Part shown: positions 10,801 through 19,547 of the stretch, in pieces | How positions within the stretch are numbered: position 1 is the first letter of the stretch | Layout: every line of letters begins with the position of its first letter | Assembly: GCF_002104995.1 (NCBI RefSeq) | Contig: NW_024468255.1 | Coordinates: 310,001-374,000, forward strand | Reading direction: 5' to 3' | DNA from: Linderina pennispora | Taxonomy: Eukaryota > Kickxellomycota > Kickxellomycetes > Kickxellales > Kickxellaceae | Length of the DNA: 64,000 bases | The notes under the pieces: generated by a model | Database searches by the model: none | The model's input: the letters and a program-made list of their open reading frames with translations, nothing else | Told to the model about the DNA's origin: nothing | Program-made: the position numbers and the translations under genes

Positions 10801-11081
10801 AGCCTTGGCGACATCGGCGGTATATAGCTGCTGTTGTTGCTGTTGGTTTGCAAAGTAGTGGGGCTGGTCGATTGATGCTCGGGTGCATGTCGGAGTGTAC
10901 GTCCAGGCCCACCATTCTCCAGGTCGCTTAAATTCTCGAAATCGTCGTAGTTGTCGCTGGACAAGTCGAATAGCTTTGACGCAGCAAGGCGCTTTTGGGG
11001 CATGAGTTCTGGGTACAGCGTCCGTGTCGGTCGACTATCTTTGTGTCCATTGTCACGCTCCCCGTAACCGAATTGCGACAT
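7809..11081 (-). CDS. MPS1: Mps1/TTK spindle-checkpoint kinase
   Basis: A 1090-residue dual-specificity kinase of the Mps1/TTK family, which acts at kinetochores in spindle assembly checkpoint signalling and, in yeast, in spindle-pole duplication. The kinase domain spans roughly residues 725-1030. It has the Gly loop GRGGSSKVYKA, the catalytic Lys in FAIKRV, HADLKPANYL (HSDLKPAN in animal TTK), LIDFGIAKA and the family-typical GTVNYMSPEAIKETN. The long N-terminal part is low-complexity, rich in Ser, Gln and Pro. It includes a pure Gln run and a Ser-Gln/Pro-Gln alternating tract before the kinase, and no TPR domain is obvious. It is intronless and divergent from NOP15 across 550 bp. The C-terminus carries an Ala-Glu repeat (EAEAEAEAD). 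Confidence 0.95.
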   Translation of the reverse strand: MSQFGYGERDNGHKDSRPTRTLYPELMPQKRLAASKLFDLSSDNYDDFENLSDLENGGPGRTLRHAPEHQSTSPTTLQTNSNNSSYIPPMSPRLGGYRRLGRNMSIDESDFQGPNTIATSMLDRGEGNSSGAPEQPQGSTEPAAYMPQRSNPPPMRRAGLARYTTPAASRGSSVSTQRSQEGSSDQEVGDPKPVIHAAGLRGLPLEETPTYRPPLPQLGQGSIVTNRWKHRRRLGLGKPKRRDAGQSSDDNADVSVGSPPASLDFMAQSPPRSPLPIFGTDGSENNGPRHLLMAIDGVENTYTTPARSRHPSKSASISATSQDAPQRTSAATNGSFDISDVSMHSTPRGNGSRAQSPVTDELGRMQRGSQSGSQSGSRVSFNDAELQRSATSSSQGESTRRRARSPSATQRTRSMVVTSRPDSIPAENMRPQRTDYPNVSPRQFQHQSPNYLLQKQQQQQQQQQQQGRTQGRANSTSSTHTPYGPQKREIGYDSLENGPGPSQSQHLDKVYKDTSPHHPSPRDRQRAFSNSMRSSNSSGEVIVPSDTQQAEDSRKLARRAQSQGPGYVSPRSSARRGLLETNFNVFMQQGPDDSKAALESTRMGVQSNRRPAEQYVSPGAPPMQSQKSTVSPMDRQFPTSVQPPSELRQSPNQNHQQPQQSQSQSQPWPQAHEMPPPAVPQAQSLSQPQPQSQSQPQSQSQPHLQQQPPRVGVDSKRALSVNGHTYQKISITGRGGSSKVYKAMSLKHEIFAIKRVSFSRADPQAIEGYLNEIILLRKFRGNPHIIQLFDAEINKERGLLHMVMEFGETDLANVLKRHGSKPLGMNMIRLYWEQMLRAAQTIHEERVVHADLKPANYLLVKGSLKLIDFGIAKAIGNDTTNIHRENQIGTVNYMSPEAIKETNMEGGARVMKLGRASDIWSLGIILYQMCYGRTPFAQLALFKKLASIPDPTFKIPFPRYMAGCLQVGTENDPNSNLEPVMLDGSPKVEVPPELLHVMQACLQRDPVRRMTIPQLLQDPLLCPVSFENALLPHMSQMLSLLKRNPRVLEQWDVSKTQNNSILETLVRVLHQQQQEAEAEAEADTVNYLSH

Positions 11082-11631
11082 TAGTCTGTACGAGTGGAAT
11101 TGCGGTTGCCTACCAGTTCAACCATACAGTGCGATATTAATAGAGGGGAAAGGTACTGAGATGTTGCAGCTCTCTTCACACCGCTATAGTACTGCCTCAG
11201 CACATTCCAGCGTATACGGTACGTGCCTGTCTGGGGGTCTGTCGGTGGCTGTTTCTAAGGGTCGGTATAGGTGTCAGTGAAGGAATAGTAGTCGCAGCAG
11301 AGCAAAAGTAGGCTAGAGCAAACAAAAAAGGGTCTCATGCCTTTTTGCAGTTCAACGACACCCCCAAAGTGCAGTTTCCACAAAGGCTGCAGTTGCTTCC
11401 ATGTTTACCTGCTCAGGCTTTGAGCCTTAATCAGGCAATGCTGCGGTAATCAGTAACAGATCACCCGATCGCATGTATCAAAAAATTTACCCAAAAAAAA
11501 GCTGCTCACAAGGCCCACTGGTCCTTTTTTTTTCGTTGTTTGCCAGCAGACAGCGCTCTCTTACCGCTCGTTTTTACTTTTGCAACCTATTTCTCTCCCT
11601 TTCACATACACATATATAAGCAGTTGGAACT
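11082..11631. promoter_or_regulatory. Divergent intergenic region MPS1/NOP15
   Basis: Shared upstream region of two divergently transcribed genes. It contains poly-A/T tracts near 11485-11535 and a TATATAAG-like motif close to 11610, shortly before the NOP15 start. I see no coding frame. Confidence 0.5.
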
Positions 11632-12618
11632 ATGGCTCCGGGACGCAAGGCTAATAGCAAGAAGGCTGCAGTAAAGGCTGCTCCGAAGGCTGCCCCGAAG
11701 GCTGCCCCGATCCGCAAGAATAAGAAGACTCCGGTGCCTGCCCCGAAGCAGGAATCTGATATCGACTCTGAGCTCGATTCCGATATTGAGGAGACCGTAT
11801 TTGAGGATGACGTTACTGACTCCGACAATGGCGAGTCCGACTCTAGCGAGATTGAGGAGCAGCCCAACAGCTCCGATGAAGAGGCGGTGGAGAATGATCA
11901 GGACGAGTCCGAGGACAACGCCGACTTTGAGGCAGCCGATTCTGATGACTCGGCCAGCGATGTCGACGAGGCGGCCCTTCTGGCCGGTCTTAATGACAGC
12001 GATAACGAGTTTAGCGAGTCTGAGGGTGAGGAAGACACTGCCAATGAGTTTGCAGCTGGCGATGCGATTATCCCCCTTGATGCAGCGGCTCGCAAGAAGC
12101 TGAATAAGAAGGTCAAGGCCGCCAAATCGAAGCCCGGTGTCGTGTACGTTGGCCGTCTGCCGCATGGGTTCTACGAAGAGGAGCTGCTCAACTACTTCAA
12201 GCAGTTTGGCCGTATCCGGCGTCTGCGCCTGTCGCGTAACCGCCGCACCGGCCGCTCGCGTCACTACGGCTTCATCGAGTTTGAGTTCTCGGATGTCGCC
12301 GAGATCGTTGCCCAGACCATGCATAACTACCTGATGTTCGACCGTCTGCTGCAGTGCCGCGTCGTACCGGAGGATAAGGTCCACGAGCGCCTGTTTGCTA
12401 ACCGGTTCAAGTCCATTTTGCCAAACGCCGCCACGCGGAGACAGATGGCTGCGCATAACCGCCCACGCACTGTACAGGACAACGAGAAGACCATCAACCG
12501 CTTGGTTGCTGGCGAGCGGAAGAAGCGCGCTCGCTTGGCTGCTGCCGGTATCGACTACGACTTCCCTGGCTACGAGAAGCTGCGGGCACCCAAGGCTAAG
12601 CATGTCAAGTACGACTAG
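11632..12618 (+). CDS. NOP15: Nop15/NIFK-type ribosome biogenesis RRM protein
   Basis: A 328-residue nucleolar protein needed for large-subunit (ITS2-region) pre-rRNA processing in yeast. The first about 35 residues form a basic Lys/Ala/Pro tail. A long acidic Asp/Glu/Ser tract follows to about residue 140, and then a single RRM at about 168-245. RNP2 is VVYVGRLP and RNP1 is SRHYGFIEF. The phrases LPHGFYEEELLNYFKQFG and the ending MHNYLMFDRLLQCRVVP are typical of the Nop15/NIFK family. The C-terminus is basic. The acidic extension is longer than in yeast Nop15. The gene converges on the phosphopantetheinyl transferase with only 33 bp between stop codons. Confidence 0.9.
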   Translation: MAPGRKANSKKAAVKAAPKAAPKAAPIRKNKKTPVPAPKQESDIDSELDSDIEETVFEDDVTDSDNGESDSSEIEEQPNSSDEEAVENDQDESEDNADFEAADSDDSASDVDEAALLAGLNDSDNEFSESEGEEDTANEFAAGDAIIPLDAAARKKLNKKVKAAKSKPGVVYVGRLPHGFYEEELLNYFKQFGRIRRLRLSRNRRTGRSRHYGFIEFEFSDVAEIVAQTMHNYLMFDRLLQCRVVPEDKVHERLFANRFKSILPNAATRRQMAAHNRPRTVQDNEKTINRLVAGERKKRARLAAAGIDYDFPGYEKLRAPKAKHVKYD

Positions 12619-12651
12619 AACCTTTGAAGAAAAATTTTGTCTACCATCATT

Positions 12652-13035
12652 TTATTTCTCTACAACAACATATCCTATTAGCAAGTCGCTATCGTGAGAT
12701 ATCGACACATGCACTTTGGCACCAGTCAGCTCTGGAACCCAGCGTACTTTGGCTGCTGGCTTGCCTGCCTCCTTATATACGCTAACATCGCCCCACTTTA
12801 GTTTCTGGTGTGGATATGCGGCCTTGTATATCGCTTCTTTCAGACACCACCGGGTAGACAGGTATTTGACCACCATTTCCTCAGAGTGCTTGTGCTGCGA
12901 GAGCTTGTAGAATGGGCCCATCTCTTCTGGACTAAGAATAAACTTTGCGAAGCGCTCAGTGTATTTACTGCCGCGTCGCACCAGCGTCTCTATACGTTTA
13001 ACATTCAGCAAGTCAACACCTACTCCCAGCAGCAT
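12652..13035 (-). CDS. PPT2: AcpS-type 4'-phosphopantetheinyl transferase (mitochondrial Ppt2-like)
   Basis: A 127-residue enzyme that moves phosphopantetheine from CoA to an acyl carrier protein, presumably the mitochondrial ACP. The Mg-binding Asp lies in GVGVDLLNVKRIE near the N-terminus. The second signature, WCLKEAIYKAA, contains the conserved W-x2-KEA-x2-KA. The C-terminal HVSISHDSDLLIGYVVVE closes the domain. The start chosen (MLLGVGVDLL) gives exactly the AcpS family length. The frame continues upstream only through a non-ATG codon and shows no targeting sequence. If it acts in mitochondria, import must rely on an internal signal, as suggested for yeast Ppt2. It is followed on the same strand by the AMP-deaminase-like gene. 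Confidence 0.88.
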   Translation of the reverse strand: MLLGVGVDLLNVKRIETLVRRGSKYTERFAKFILSPEEMGPFYKLSQHKHSEEMVVKYLSTRWCLKEAIYKAAYPHQKLKWGDVSVYKEAGKPAAKVRWVPELTGAKVHVSISHDSDLLIGYVVVEK

Positions 13036-13199
13036 CGTGCAGTTTAAATTGGAAACAGGATACTTGTAGAACAACAACCATTTTTACGATAAGAATAACC
13101 GATGTGTATATTATATGCAAAATTCTGTTTTTGGTGGGTATGGTAGATGTTGGAAATCTCATCTAATCGGGTAAACTGGGTATAAAATATCACGCTAGC

Positions 13200-15113
13200 T
13201 CAGCAAAATACGACGTGGTCCGGGTGGAGAGTGTCAGACCCCTCATTCGCCATCTTCTTTACCACCTCCTGCTCCTGCTCGAGCGTTGTAGCGCGATACT
13301 GCAAACGGCGTAGTGGGACATTGGTCCTGTTGGTATCTGGTTGTGAGGTTTCCGGATAGTCACTGCCAATCCAGTGGCGCTTGACCTCAGCCTCAAACCC
13401 GCTCTGGATGACCGAGTTCATGGCCATCTCGCACATATCGATGCTCGAGAACTTCCAGAACTGCGCTGCGAATGAGTACTCCTCCACCAGTGGCTCCTTG
13501 GTGAAATGAAACTGGAGTGGTGCATCAGTCGACAGAGCCACATTGAGCCCGCACCGGAAATACGCGTCGAATGGGTTGCGCTCATACTCAAGAAACAGCG
13601 CGTTGTTACACAGCGGCGACATGGCCAGGCCGATCTGCTCCATGTAGTACAGGTACAGCAGTGCAGGGACCTTGCGCAGCAGGATGCCGTGGTTGATTGC
13701 CTGGGCAGTGAGGAACGCAGCCGACAAGTGCTCGGTGTCACCGGCCTCGCCGGCGTGCGGGCGGAACACGAAGGTGTTGAAGCCGCGGCGCATTCGCCAC
13801 TGGTTCAGCGAGCACAGGTTGGCCATGGTGAAGTAGCAGTAGTACGTGTAGGGCGGGTTGGACTCCGAGTCCCAGACACACGGCAGCGGGTACTTTTTGT
13901 GCATGCGACGCTCGGGCTTGGACTCGTCGTCGACGGTGTCGAATCCAACAACACGCCGCAAAAAGATGTGTAGCTTGGGGTGCGAACTCGGGTCCTTGGT
14001 GACCTCGAACAGGGGCTGGAAGATGTTGCGGAGCACCTGCTCAAAGTTCTCAACCTGGCCACTGGCCTTGTAGATATTGTACAGGCGCGGCGTCTGGATC
14101 AGCCAGCGCACGTTGTTTGAGAACAGCTTGTGGTCGACGACCCATGCTGCCAGCTTGTCCCACTCGTCGATAGAGCGGCCATAGATTGAGACGCGGTACT
14201 CGGCCATCTGGTACCTGCTCTGCTCAAGATCGGACATGACCTCCTTGGTGATCTGCGCAAAATACTCGCCGTCGATAAAGTTGTCGGTCTTCATGAAGAT
14301 TTCGCGTAGTTGAGGTTGGCCCACAGGGTTGAACGAAGAGTTGAACTTGTCGAAGCGGTGGAATGCGCCTTTGTGCGCGTGCATGTCCAGGGTGTCGATC
14401 GACAGGTCGTCCGCAGTCAGGTTGAGCGACTCGAAAACCTGCTTCAGTGTCAGCGTCTGACCGTCACGCACAATGACGGGGCGGTCCGGTTCGGTCATGA
14501 GCTTCGTTTTCATGAACCTGGCCAGGTTTGCCTGAGTGATTGCGCTGGCGAGGTGAATATGCCCGTCAACCTTGCATACGTTGTACAGGTCACGGTGGGG
14601 CACCATCTTGGACTGCATGGTCTCCTCGCGCTCGTTAAGTAGCATGTACAGACGCCAGCGCGCATCCAGATACTGCAAGCGGTGGAAGGCCCAAGTCTTG
14701 ATGGGGCCGTCTGAGATCGTGTCAAGCACATAATCCAGATCCATGTAGTACTCCTTGATAGACGGCACCTTAGTGAACGGCTCCTGGCCATCGTCTTTGG
14801 CCTTTTGGTTTTCAAACACGGAGAATACGCCCGATTCGACCATCTCAAACACGCATTCGTCCTCTAGCACACCGTTGCTCTGCTCGCTGGCTTGTTCCAT
14901 GTTCTTCAGATACTCATGCATACTCTGAAGGCTCAAATCGATATACTTTTGGCGCAGCCTCATGCATGCCAGCAACTCGTTCCCAACGTGCTTGAGCTCA
15001 TCTGGTGCCATGACAGCCATTGCACGAATTCTCCTGTCCGGGATACTATTTCTTGAGCTGGTGTGTCCGGTCGGAATGGGCCTGGTGCTAGCGAAGTCGT
15101 TGTCTACGGTCAT
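13200..15113 (-). CDS. AMP deaminase-like protein with altered active site
   Basis: A 637-residue protein, colinear with the catalytic domain of AMP deaminase from the first ATG of the frame (MTVDNDFAS). AMP deaminase hydrolyses AMP to IMP in the cytosol. Conserved blocks include LSIDTLDMHAHKGAFHRFDK, YRVSIYGRSIDEWDKLA, HPKLHIFLRRVVGFDTVDDE, GFNTFVFRPHAGEAGD and EPLVEEYSFAAQFWK. The likely zinc ligands remain: HIH near residue 186, the His in RPH near 452 and Asp 530. However, the STDDP signature reads STDAP, losing the second Asp (Ala 531). VDTHVHHSACMNQKH has become VDGHIHLASAITQAN. It may therefore be a paralogue with altered or lost activity, like the two AMPD-like proteins of budding yeast. 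Family membership is sure, but activity is not. Confidence 0.85.
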   Translation of the reverse strand: MTVDNDFASTRPIPTGHTSSRNSIPDRRIRAMAVMAPDELKHVGNELLACMRLRQKYIDLSLQSMHEYLKNMEQASEQSNGVLEDECVFEMVESGVFSVFENQKAKDDGQEPFTKVPSIKEYYMDLDYVLDTISDGPIKTWAFHRLQYLDARWRLYMLLNEREETMQSKMVPHRDLYNVCKVDGHIHLASAITQANLARFMKTKLMTEPDRPVIVRDGQTLTLKQVFESLNLTADDLSIDTLDMHAHKGAFHRFDKFNSSFNPVGQPQLREIFMKTDNFIDGEYFAQITKEVMSDLEQSRYQMAEYRVSIYGRSIDEWDKLAAWVVDHKLFSNNVRWLIQTPRLYNIYKASGQVENFEQVLRNIFQPLFEVTKDPSSHPKLHIFLRRVVGFDTVDDESKPERRMHKKYPLPCVWDSESNPPYTYYCYFTMANLCSLNQWRMRRGFNTFVFRPHAGEAGDTEHLSAAFLTAQAINHGILLRKVPALLYLYYMEQIGLAMSPLCNNALFLEYERNPFDAYFRCGLNVALSTDAPLQFHFTKEPLVEEYSFAAQFWKFSSIDMCEMAMNSVIQSGFEAEVKRHWIGSDYPETSQPDTNRTNVPLRRLQYRATTLEQEQEVVKKMANEGSDTLHPDHVVFC

Positions 15114-16300
15114 GGCAAAAATGAAAATACTGGTTGCGAATATTGCCAAAGTTTCTGACTATCACTAGCAATTTATAAATGTACAAATAGAACTTGTGGG
15201 AAGAGTTATCCATGAAAGCTTCTACTGGTATCACTCCTATTGTAGCTGCTGCGGCCACTGCGGCCACTGCAGTTCGTTGTAGGAATAGCTTGTATGTGAA
15301 CGCGTGGCAATCTGCACTTGAGGATCCACAAGACTATACTGGTCGCATGGACCTGCAGGATGAGTCATAATACTCTAGCACGGATAACCAAAGACGCGGT
15401 GTACTCCAATACAGAAAAGCAAACTTTGTACCACATCGTGGATAGCTGGTGTAAAAGTTGATTCGAGCGTAAATGGTACTGGGCAACTTGCCCGGGACAC
15501 ATAGACACTACCACTTCTCCTTTAGCCTTCATCGCATTTCATGCTATTGACATGGAAGCTATCAGTGCGAGAACAGTAATATTAAGGGGTATACTTACTC
15601 GGTTTGCTTTTCCGACAGCGGTTTCTGCACAGGAAGTGACAGAGACACTCTACTTTAGCCTGGGACAGATGTAGCTCGGTCCAGAGCGCTGCTCGGTGAT
15701 GGGACCGGCTGGGATCAGCTTTCCAGCATCTCTTATCCGCACGCCAGCACTTACAAACACGCTGTCGGCTATGAGCTCACCGTTGCAACAGGACCTTCAG
15801 TCAGCGGGAGGCAGCAGCCGCAAAACTGTGACTAGTAGTCCTGCTCTGCTCAAGCACTATACCCTGATGTTTAACTAGCATCACAACACGATAATTTGAG
15901 CTTTCAGCATACAAGCAGTGTAGGCATTAGAGTTCAATTTTGAAGAACAATTTACCGAGTAAACTATATAAAGAAACAAGGCAATGATGCATGTGCTCTA
16001 CCATCACCATTATTCATTGTTATCTGTTGGAAGGTCACGAGTTTCAGCGAGTGGTTTGGGCTGAGTCAGCCAGACAATTATTGTATTGTATAAGGAATGG
16101 GCTGTAAGCAGCCAGAAAAAAAGAAAGAACTACGAATAAGAGAAAGTAGCTATAAGAAAGAAATCGAGTGGGGAAGAGGGAGATCCCAAAGGAGGATCGG
16201 AGTCATGGCTGTGATTACACATGGATCCGATGAGGAAGGAAAAATTGTAGAAACTCAGAGAATCATAAATTCTGGCATTATCACGTACCAAGTAGTCTTT
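15114..16300. other. Intergenic, no gene seen
   Basis: Spacer between the AMP-deaminase-like gene and the right copy of element A. It has scattered short frames, none with protein-family character, and a TATATAAAG at about 15965. I find no tRNA or other RNA gene. It may contain decayed repeats, which I cannot resolve by eye. Confidence 0.45.
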
Positions 16301-17520
16301 GTGTCGATACGTAGACAGCCGGAGCTGGCAGAGACTGCTGGCAGAGACTGCTGGCCGGTGGCGAATCTGGGGATCAAGCATGCGCACATATAGTGGCTGA
16401 GCATCTGGCAGCGACACTGTCACCACATTGCATCACCATTGCATCACCAATGTAAATAACCGACGTGAGCCGAAGTGTGCCGTGTCAGAGGGTGAGGGGC
16501 TGGTTCCCTCCACAATGGCAGATCCCACCCACGCGGTATGCTCTTGCATATATAGTTTGCCTGGTTAGGAAATACCTGGCATTGTGTGAAGTCTGCAGCT
16601 CCTGATTTCGGCTCGGAAAAACCACAAAATCGCAGGCACCACCAGCATGAAGGGCACAGTGGCTGCTCTTCCCTAATCCTGGAGGTCTGGTGCTGCAAAC
16701 CAGGGCTCTCGCCAGGTATAAAAGAAGCCGCTGGGAGCGCTGGACTTCAATGGCCAACACATCAACACAACAACAAAATCTCCCATCTCCTCATGCCTTT
16801 CTCTTGACACTCGCTTCTCATACAACCCCTCGTCAAGATGGCCGGCCGGCATTCACAAGCACTCCAGGTCTGCCGCACACCTGCGCGCACATCCGGCAAG
16901 CGACATACCCGACATGCTACACTGTCCACACTCGTCTTCACCCTACTCCTGCTCGCTGGCAAGGCGATGCCAAGGCAGCTTCGTCAGCGGCAAGTGCTAC
17001 ATCTCCCTCACACCGACGTCTGGATATACACTGCAGGGGGTCCCTTGTCTAGCCGAAAGGTGCGCAAGACAGGGAACGCACCCGTATATGGCCAGAGCTG
17101 TCGAAAAGCAAGCACCAGAAGATGATATCCCTGGGTTGCAGCTCCCTCAAGGTCTGGATATACAGTGTCGGGGTGCCTGGGTCTTGCCGAAGGCGCGCAA
17201 GACAGGGCACGCACCTTGTATATGGCCAGAGCCATTTAAGGCAAGCACCAGAAGATGATATTCCTGGGTTGCAAAGCTTCAAGCAAAAGGGAAGGATAAC
17301 AATGAGGTGAGGCTTGACCATGACGAGGCGGCTGTAGGCTACCCTTAGCAGTAGCGCTTTCTTCTGGCTCACACTCAAGGGGCCATTTTGGAACACAGCT
17401 TCGATTCCATGTAAATAGACGACACAATACAACACCAACGATCTGGAAATGTCTGCTCAAAAGGCGTAGCGAGAGGCACTGCCTTCCTATATTAGTCTAT
17501 CTAGTCTGAGACTCCTAGTC
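16301..17520 (+). mobile_element. Element A, right copy (solo-LTR-like, 1.2 kb)
   Basis: Inverted, near-identical partner of 6288-7494. On the plus strand it begins TGTCGATACG at 16302 and ends CCTAGTCA at 17521, a TG...CA layout as in LTRs. It carries a 13-bp tandem duplication near its start (GCAGAGACTGCTG, twice at about 16327-16352), absent from the left copy. It also has the promoter core with one substitution and the 133-bp tandem units. Flanking 6-mers (TCTTTG and CTAGTA) do not match, so no target-site duplication is seen. No reading frame longer than 120 codons is present, and the longest is broken in the other copy. Confidence 0.75.
16709..16724 (+). promoter_or_regulatory. Promoter core of element A, right copy
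   Basis: TCGCCAGGTATAAAAG, one substitution away from the core in the left copy and in element B. It is followed by a CA-rich leader-like stretch. It directs transcription rightward toward DAD4, whose start is about 950 bp downstream. Confidence 0.6.
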
Positions 17521-17676
17521 ACTAGTAATTTGTGTACCGCCCACACTTGTGATTAGCGCATCAAAATCATTATTAGACCAAGGCTGCTTTAGAGTAAACA
17601 TTCAAGCTGCTCGCCCTTCTCGTTTACACTTCAGCACACTCTTTTAATTGACGCGTTATTTTTCTGTTCACGGCAA

Positions 17677-17910
17677 ATGCGGAACCCATATGACGAACAA
17701 CAAACACAAATTCTGGCGCGCATTACGAACAATGTTGTCAAATTGAATGAGACACTGGTTGAGCTGAACGAAAAGGTTGAGGAGATAAACGAGATGAACA
17801 GCGACCTGGTCGCATTCTCGAATATCTGGAACCACTACCAGCGCAACGTCACCTTGTACCTGAACAGCACCAAGAGTCTAGAGCCGTCGACCAAGCGCGA
17901 GGGCAACTAA
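17677..17910 (+). CDS. DAD4: DASH complex subunit Dad4
   Basis: A 77-residue protein with the length and layout of Dad4, a subunit of the fungal DASH/Dam1 ring that couples kinetochores to microtubules. It opens MRNPYDEQQTQILARI, comparable to the MENPHE start of yeast Dad4. It then continues as one amphipathic helix with VVKLNETLVELNEKVEEIN and IWNHYQRNVTLYLNST. It is a single exon whose ATG immediately follows a short pyrimidine-rich leader. It starts about 155 bp beyond the end of element A, so the element could influence its expression. DASH is fungus-specific, which supports the organism assignment. Confidence 0.88.
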   Translation: MRNPYDEQQTQILARITNNVVKLNETLVELNEKVEEINEMNSDLVAFSNIWNHYQRNVTLYLNSTKSLEPSTKREGN

Positions 17911-18046
17911 ACCCGCTTTTTGCGATCTGTTAATAAATCAATGGCCATCGATGGCGTGCTTGCTTCGTGACTTGCCGCTGTGATTGCATCTACCGCTCTT
18001 TATCTTTGCATCTCTATTCAAACTGCTTTTTTATGCTCTAAATACC

Positions 18047-18645
18047 ATGCGCTCTTACTTTTACGACAATACTGACCTGGACCAGCGCGAGCTGCACGAC
18101 TCTGGCATCGAGGTCTCGCTGGAGGACCTGAAACGCATCGGTGTGCTGTACCGCCGGCTGTCAGGCACTCCTGACGAGAACATGGAGGCCATTGAGGCTC
18201 TGTGCAAGGAGCGCTCGTACAAGAACCGTGACGAGGTAGGCATATGGTAAAAATCAGCTCTCATAGTAGAAGCATCAACCACTAAGCAACTCTCAGCTAG
18301 ATTACTGTTTCGCCTGACCTGCTGCCCGGCTACGAGGAGAAGATCAAGATCTTCTTTACCGAGCACATTCACGAGGATGAGGAGATTCGCTATGTCAAGG
18401 AGGGTGCTGGATTCTTCGATGTGCGCAACCAGGACGACAAGTGGGTGCGTATCCTGGTCGAGGCTGGCGACCTGCTGATTGTGCCAGCGGGAATCTACCA
18501 TCGGTTCACACTGGATACGACCAACTACATCAAGGCTATGCGGCTGTTCAAGGAGGACCCAAAGTGGACGCCGATCAACCGCCCAGAGGCTGACTCCAAC
18601 AGCTACCATGTCGACTACCTGAAGTCAATTGGTGCCTCTGCTTAA
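18047..18645 (+). CDS. ADI1: Acireductone dioxygenase (methionine salvage)
   Basis: A two-exon gene: exon 1 18047-18235, intron 18236-18300 (65 bp, GTAGGC...GCTAG), exon 2 18301-18645, joined in phase as GAG|ATT. The 177-residue cupin opens acireductone with oxygen to give the 2-keto precursor of methionine (Fe form) or an off-pathway product (Ni form). Metal ligands are visible in [11 protein letters not shown] (H-x-H-x3-E) and in the later [18 protein letters not shown] and [15 protein letters not shown] are family-typical. MDE1 of the same pathway is at the left end of the window. Confidence 0.94.
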
Positions 18646-18861
18646 TGTGTTTTAATGTTTGTAGCAATAGCAGGAACACGGCAATTTCACCTGGAGCACC
18701 TGTTGACTTGTTGCCCAAAATCAACGGGGACACGTTTACTTACTAATTGGCTGAGCGAGACTGAGCACGCATTCATGAAAACAACACGCTCTTGTTCCCT
18801 GCCACGTTTTTCACACCCCTTATTTTCTGTTGCATTTACACCCACAGCGTTTATCTGAGCC

Positions 18862-19482
18862 ATGAGCAGCGCAACACCCTATGCACCCCGCAGTATGCCG
18901 ACGGGACAGCGCAACGTCGTGCGCTCCAACGATTCTGCCTCGCTCTGGAACTGTACCCTCTCTCCAGGCTGGACGCAGGAAGAAGTGCAGGTTCTGCGCA
19001 AGGCGCTGATGAAGTTTGGGGTCGGCAACTGGATGAAAATAATCGAATCCGAGTGCCTGCCTGGAAAGACGATTGCGCAGATGAACTTGCAAACGCAGCG
19101 CATGTTAGGCCAGCAAAGCACAGCAGAGTTTAATGGCCTCCATCTGGACGCGTTCGTGATCGGCGAGCTCAACTCTAAAAAGCAGGGTCCAGGCATCAAG
19201 CGTAAGAACAACTGCATCGTGAACACAGGGGGCAAGCTGACGAGAGACGAGGTCGTGAAGAGGCAGCAGAAGCACCGGGAGCAGTACGAGGTGAAGGCGG
19301 AGGTGTGGCGGGCGATTGTTTTGCCAAAGCCCGACAATCCGCTGATACTTTTGGAGAAGAAGCGAGAGGAGTTGAAGAAGGTCAGGCTGGAGCTTGAGGA
19401 GATTATGAAGCAGATCGAGGAAACCGAGAAGCTGGTGGATGTGCCGGAGCATGCGCCGGGCACAAAGCGGGCTCGCGAGTAG
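18862..19482 (+). CDS. SANT/Myb-like domain protein, function unknown
   Basis: A 206-residue protein. Residues of about 35-85 form a SANT/Myb-like helix set with three spaced aromatics: GWTQEEVQVLRKALMKFGVG, then NWMKIIESECLPGKT, then AQMNLQTQRMLGQQS. The middle part (LDAFVIGELNSKKQGPGIKR and NCIVNTGGKLTRDEV) looks ordered and conserved. The C-terminal third is a charged coiled coil (LLEKKREELKKVRLELEEI) ending in a basic KRARE tail suited to nuclear import. I do not recognise a named orthologue. DNA binding or histone-tail binding is possible from the fold, but that is inference. It converges on the first DM9 gene, with 65 bp between stops. Confidence 0.6.
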   Translation: MSSATPYAPRSMPTGQRNVVRSNDSASLWNCTLSPGWTQEEVQVLRKALMKFGVGNWMKIIESECLPGKTIAQMNLQTQRMLGQQSTAEFNGLHLDAFVIGELNSKKQGPGIKRKNNCIVNTGGKLTRDEVVKRQQKHREQYEVKAEVWRAIVLPKPDNPLILLEKKREELKKVRLELEEIMKQIEETEKLVDVPEHAPGTKRARE

Positions 19483-19547
19483 AAGTACAAGTGTAAATGC
19501 AGCCCTTTATTAGAGCAAAAGAGGGTGAGGTAAAACGCATATTTTGT

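Noticed and set aside
16690-17052. 120-codon frame after the element A promoter
   Set aside because: Interrupted in the left copy, so not a conserved product of the element.
11236-17520. Element A pair as terminal inverted repeats of one 11-kb DNA transposon
   Set aside because: The enclosed genes are ordinary host genes, there is no transposase, and the ends look like TG...CA LTR ends, not terminal inverted repeats.
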